From positions 1 through 35,417 of the forward strand of contig JAUXSD010000131.1 in NCBI GenBank assembly GCA_030681525.1: a stretch of 35,417 nucleotides of DNA. The letters are read 5' to 3'. Positions 33,160 through 35,417 of the stretch are shown in pieces. How positions within the stretch are numbered: position 1 is the first letter of the stretch; each line of letters opens with the position of its first letter. The DNA is from Solirubrobacteraceae bacterium (lineage in GTDB: Bacteria; Actinomycetota; Thermoleophilia; Solirubrobacterales; Solirubrobacteraceae). The notes under the pieces are model-generated. The model saw only the letters and a program-made list of their open reading frames with translations. It was not told the origin of the DNA and did no database searches. Made by a program: the position numbers and the translations under genes.

Positions 33160-33165
33160 TAGCGT
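33160..33165 (+). promoter_or_regulatory. -10 hexamer TAGCGT of the methyltransferase-like gene
   Basis: TAGCGT ends 7 nt before GTG 33173, with no Shine-Dalgarno. It decides this start over in-frame ATG codons at 33098 and 33104. Confidence 0.4.
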
Positions 33166-33172
33166 CGCGCCC

Positions 33173-33682
33173 GTGCTCAGCCCCGCTCAGGTCTCCCTGC
33201 TGCAGGCCTGCACGCGCGTCCTCGTCGCGCCGGCGCGGGTCGTGATGACCGGCAGCGTGTCGCCGGATGCGGTCGAGGCGATCCAGGGCGAGGCCGGCCC
33301 GGGCGTCGAGGTGCTCGTCGTCGAGCCCGGCGAGGTCGCGCGCGTCGACGGCTCGATCGACGTGCTCTTCATCGGCCCGGCCGCGCCCTACAGCGTGGCC
33401 GCCGAGCTGCTGCACCGCTGGGCGGGACGGGTGGCCCCGGGCGGGCTGCTGTTCGTCCACGGGGCCTTCGCGGCACCGCCGCTGACCGCCGCGCTGCTGC
33501 GCACGATCGGCTCGTCGCGCGGCTGGCGCTACTACGGGCGCGAGGGCGAGCTGGCGGAGTACGTGCGGGCCGACCTCTCGCACGGCGAGCGCATGCTCGA
33601 CGCGATGGCCCAGGTCGCGCAGGTCGGCTACCTCGCGCGGCGGGTGGCGCGGCGGAGGCTGGCGTCGCGTCACGATGCGTAA
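33173..33682 (+). CDS. Small class I methyltransferase-like protein
   Basis: 169 residues from GTG 33173. The core resembles the second half of a SAM-methyltransferase fold: IDVLFIGPAAPYSVAAELLHRWAGRVAPGGLLFVHGAF recalls the 'D-x-lFIDg-H-x-y-x2-v-x-DL-x2-W-x3-l-x-pGG-x3-f-HD' pattern of Methyltransf_24 proteins. The Gly-rich SAM-binding motif I is missing or very divergent, so activity is doubtful. A basic C-terminus (ARRVARRRLASRH) could contact membrane or nucleic acid. In-frame ATGs at 33098 and 33104 are alternatives. Confidence 0.45.
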   Translation: MLSPAQVSLLQACTRVLVAPARVVMTGSVSPDAVEAIQGEAGPGVEVLVVEPGEVARVDGSIDVLFIGPAAPYSVAAELLHRWAGRVAPGGLLFVHGAFAAPPLTAALLRTIGSSRGWRYYGREGELAEYVRADLSHGERMLDAMAQVAQVGYLARRVARRRLASRHDA

Positions 33683-33700
33683 CGCACGCGCCGCCCGCAT

Positions 33701-33706
33701 TACATT
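33701..33706 (+). promoter_or_regulatory. -10 hexamer TACATT of msrB
   Basis: TACATT lies 6 nt before the ATG at 33713. GAAGG lies in the 6-nt gap but too close to the ATG for a normal Shine-Dalgarno, so a leaderless or near-leaderless transcript is likely. Confidence 0.45.
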
Positions 33707-33712
33707 GAAGGC

Positions 33713-34132
33713 ATGAAGCACACCCCGATCGACGCTCCCGTCAAGAAGACCGACGAGGAGTGGCGCGCGGAGCTGACGCCCGCGCAGTACGACATCCTCC
33801 GGCGCGCCGGCACCGAGCGCGCCTTCACCGGCCCCTACGTCGACGAGAAGACCCCCGGCGTGTACACCTGCGCGGGCTGCGGCGCCGAGCTGTTCTCCTC
33901 CGAGACGAAGTTCGACTCCGGCACGGGCTGGCCGAGCTTCACCGATCCCGCCGTCGCCGCGGCCGTGACCCTGCGCGACGACAACAGCCTGTTCATGCGC
34001 CGGACCGAGGTCCTGTGCAGCCGGTGCGGCGGCCACCTGGGCCACGTGTTCCCGGACGGGCCGGGCGAGAGCGGGCAGCGCTACTGCATCAACGGCTGCG
34101 CGCTGGAGCTCAAGCCGGCGCCCGGTGAGTAG
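33713..34132 (+). CDS. msrB: Peptide-methionine (R)-S-oxide reductase
   Basis: 139 residues. MsrB reduces the R form of methionine sulfoxide in proteins, using a thiol donor. The zinc site Cys53-x2-Cys56 and Cys102-x2-Cys105 (CAGC, CSRC) is complete. The SGTGWPSF segment and the catalytic Cys125 in RYCING are present. An extra Cys129 follows in GCALEL where Ser or Ala is usual. The protein is probably cytosolic and part of oxidative-stress repair, which fits the redox genes nearby. Confidence 0.96.
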   Translation: MKHTPIDAPVKKTDEEWRAELTPAQYDILRRAGTERAFTGPYVDEKTPGVYTCAGCGAELFSSETKFDSGTGWPSFTDPAVAAAVTLRDDNSLFMRRTEVLCSRCGGHLGHVFPDGPGESGQRYCINGCALELKPAPGE

Positions 34133-34169
34133 CTGCGACCGCCGCTCCCGGCGGGTTGCACGCAGGGTC

Positions 34170-34220
34170 GGGCGCTCCTGTGGGTAGGCCGATGGTCTGA
34201 CCCGCCTGAAAGGAGCGCCC
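34170..34220 (+). promoter_or_regulatory. 10-bp inverted repeat that can hide the Shine-Dalgarno of the F420 gene
   Basis: GGGCGCTCCT (34170-34179) is perfectly complementary to AGGAGCGCCC (34211-34220), spacer 31 nt with an inner GGGT/ACCC pair (34182-34185, 34200-34203). The right arm contains most of the Shine-Dalgarno AAAGGAG (34209-34215), which lies 8 nt before the ATG. If the transcript includes the left arm, the stem blocks ribosome access. Confidence 0.5.
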
Positions 34221-34223
34221 CCC

Positions 34224-35216
34224 ATGCAGTACTGGTTCGCGACCTCGACGGAGGAGTACACCCCGTCGCAGATGCTCGAGCAGGCCAAGGCCGCCGACCG
34301 CGCGGGCTTTGACGGGCTCGGCACCTCGGACCATTTCGCCCCGTGGTTCCCCGACGGCGAGGGCACGCAGGCGTGGGTGTACCTCGGTGCGCTCGGCCAG
34401 GTCACCCAGAAGCCGATCGGCACCGCCGTGACGCCGATCGTGCACCACTACCACCCGGGACTGGTGGCGCAGGCGTTCATGTCGCTGGAGGAGCTCTACC
34501 CGGGGCGGGTCTTCCTCGGCGTCGGCTCGGGCGAGTCGGTCAACGAGACGCCGCTGGGGATGGACTGGCCGCCGTACGAGGAGCAGCGCCGCCGCCTGGA
34601 GACCGGCCTGGAGGCGATCACGCGGCTGTGGAGCGGCGAGACCGTGACGATGGACGCCGGCTGGTTCAAGCTCAAGGACGCGCGGCTGTGGACGCGCGCG
34701 CAGACGCGGCCGAAGCTCTACATCTCCGCCTTCGGCCCGCAGTCGGCCGAGATCGCGGCGCGCTTCGGCGACGGGCTGTGGACGCTCGGCGACCCGGAGA
34801 AGGCGCCGGCGATCATCGAGGCCTACCGCGCGGCCTGCGACGACCACGGCCGCGAGCCGGGCGAGATCATCTTCCAGGCGGGCTTCGCCTGGGCCGACGA
34901 CGATCGCGCCGCGATCGAGGGCGCGCGCCACTGGAAGCCGACCCAGCTGCCCGAGCTCTACGTCGACGACATCGCCGACCAGGACGACATGCAGCGCCGC
35001 GCCGACGCGCAGATGAGCGACGAGGAGTTCGCGCACGAGGGCTTCCTCATCTCGGCCGATCCGGAGGAGCACGTCGAGCGCATCCGCGAGATGGAGCGCG
35101 CAGGGGCGACGATCATCTGCCTGCAGCTGATCGGCCGCGCCGACCCGTTCGGCTCGATCCGGACCTACGGCGAGCGCGTGCTGCCGGTGCTGCGCTCCAG
35201 CGCCGTGGGCGCGTAG
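34224..35216 (+). CDS. F420-dependent LLM-class oxidoreductase (FGD-like)
   Basis: 330 residues with AAAGGAG 8 nt before the ATG. It has the TIM-barrel pattern of F420-dependent enzymes close to glucose-6-phosphate dehydrogenase FGD1: TSDHFAPW (34-41, with the conserved His37 and Trp41), GVGSGESVNE and LYISAFGPQSAEIAARFGDGLWTLG. Compared with mycobacterial FGD1 as I recall it, the phosphate-binding lysines and arginine seem replaced, for example by the GDPEKAP stretch. The substrate is therefore probably not glucose 6-phosphate. It transfers hydride to or from coenzyme F420 in the cytosol. Its presence means the host makes F420. Confidence 0.92.
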   Translation: MQYWFATSTEEYTPSQMLEQAKAADRAGFDGLGTSDHFAPWFPDGEGTQAWVYLGALGQVTQKPIGTAVTPIVHHYHPGLVAQAFMSLEELYPGRVFLGVGSGESVNETPLGMDWPPYEEQRRRLETGLEAITRLWSGETVTMDAGWFKLKDARLWTRAQTRPKLYISAFGPQSAEIAARFGDGLWTLGDPEKAPAIIEAYRAACDDHGREPGEIIFQAGFAWADDDRAAIEGARHWKPTQLPELYVDDIADQDDMQRRADAQMSDEEFAHEGFLISADPEEHVERIREMERAGATIICLQLIGRADPFGSIRTYGERVLPVLRSSAVGA

Positions 35217-35293
35217 CGCCTCGCAAGTCTTTGCCGTCCTGGCGGCACGCTGGGCGACTGCGTGAGGTTCGTCGCGACGGGCGGCAAGGAACG

Positions 35294-35417
35294 CTAGAAC
35301 AGCCCGAGCTGGCGGTCGTCCGGCGCGTCGGTGGCGGGCGGCTGGTAGCTCTCGACGGGCTGCAGCGCCGCGGGCACCGGCAGCGACGGCTCGGGCCCGG
35401 GGTCCGGCTCGGTCTCG
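35294..35417 (-). CDS. C-terminus of a beta-clamp-binding protein (5' part outside window)
   Basis: The minus-strand frame is open from the window end to TAG at 35294-35296. The visible 40 residues are a Pro/Glu-rich linker (ETEPDPGPEPSLP) ending DDRQLGLF at the extreme C-terminus. QLGLF is a classic sliding-clamp-binding motif (QLxLF). Proteins that end this way include translesion polymerases (DinB, ImuB), MutS-type proteins and some helicases. Which one this is cannot be told from the fragment. It converges with the F420 gene; the 77-bp gap between them holds only a weak hairpin. Confidence 0.6.
   Translation of the reverse strand, partial: ETEPDPGPEPSLPVPAALQPVESYQPPATDAPDDRQLGLF

Noticed and set aside
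27448-33172. Rex operator (TTGTGAA-N4-TTCACAA) in the rex operon region
   Set aside because: No site close to the consensus is visible in the gaps or before the operon.
35232-35287. Terminator between the F420 gene and the clamp-binding protein gene
   Set aside because: Only short stems (TGCCG/CGGCA of 5 bp; TTGCC/GGCAA with a very large loop) can be drawn; too weak to annotate.
1-35417. CRISPR array, insertion sequence, prophage or att site
   Set aside because: No spaced direct repeats, transposase, integrase, recombinase or tRNA-fragment duplication is visible; the tRNA-Gln has no partial copy nearby that I could find.

Overview
The window is about 35 kb of very GC-rich DNA (roughly 70% or more by eye), densely packed with short gaps and many start/stop overlaps. 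An F420-type LLM oxidoreductase, a Rex repressor, a GCS2-type carboxylate-amine ligase, an LPXTG surface protein, Arg/Ala-rich secreted-protein tails and leaderless-looking starts all point to an actinomycete. My best guess is the class Thermoleophilia (Solirubrobacterales-like); this is inference from gene content, not a database match. No insertion sequence, phage gene, CRISPR array or plasmid function is visible. It reads as chromosome with one accessory-looking cassette.

Left part (1-4.2 kb): the tail of a secreted protein, a Gfo/Idh/MocA oxidoreductase followed by a histidine phosphatase, and on the opposite strand a secreted class C beta-lactamase-type serine hydrolase with a duplicated beta-rich module.

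4.37-11.95 kb holds the most unusual block: four tightly spaced + strand genes (gaps 27, 7 and 7 bp). They encode a subtilisin-like protease without a signal peptide, a stand-alone ComEC-type metallo-beta-lactamase hydrolase, a Vps62/DUF946-like protein, and a 1107-residue membrane-anchored TPR protein. The TPR protein ends in what looks like a site-2-protease fold that has lost its HExxH zinc motif but kept LDGGH. I recognise no named system with this composition and offer it as the candidate undescribed system.

11.98-17.27 kb: tag (3-methyladenine DNA glycosylase I) translationally coupled to a 65-residue Cys4 protein. Divergent from these is a heterodimeric ABC exporter with one degenerate ATP site and a palindromic operator candidate over its promoter. 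Then come tRNA-Gln(CUG) and a hexapeptide acetyltransferase.

17.38-23.66 kb (minus strand): YceI protein, lipoprotein, two APC permeases with cytosolic universal-stress-protein domains separated by a two-helix small protein, then two RCK/TrkA proteins. This looks like a potassium (or amino-acid) transport and sensing cluster.

23.7-27.5 kb: LysR regulator, cupin, and a K+-independent proton-pumping pyrophosphatase with its own promoter and Shine-Dalgarno.

27.59-33.08 kb (minus strand): a nine-gene operon, mostly with 4-base overlaps, in the order LPXTG protein, tsaE, tsaB, rimI, tsaD, glutaredoxin-like, rex, GCS2-like ligase, DUF1844-like. It joins t6A tRNA modification, redox sensing and thiol/ligase chemistry.

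Right end (+ strand): a methyltransferase-like protein, msrB, and an F420-dependent oxidoreductase whose ribosome-binding site lies in a perfect 10-bp inverted repeat. Last is the C-terminus of a minus-strand protein ending in a beta-clamp-binding motif. Across the window at least eight starts without a Shine-Dalgarno have a TANNNT hexamer exactly 6-8 nt upstream, a pattern of leaderless transcripts.
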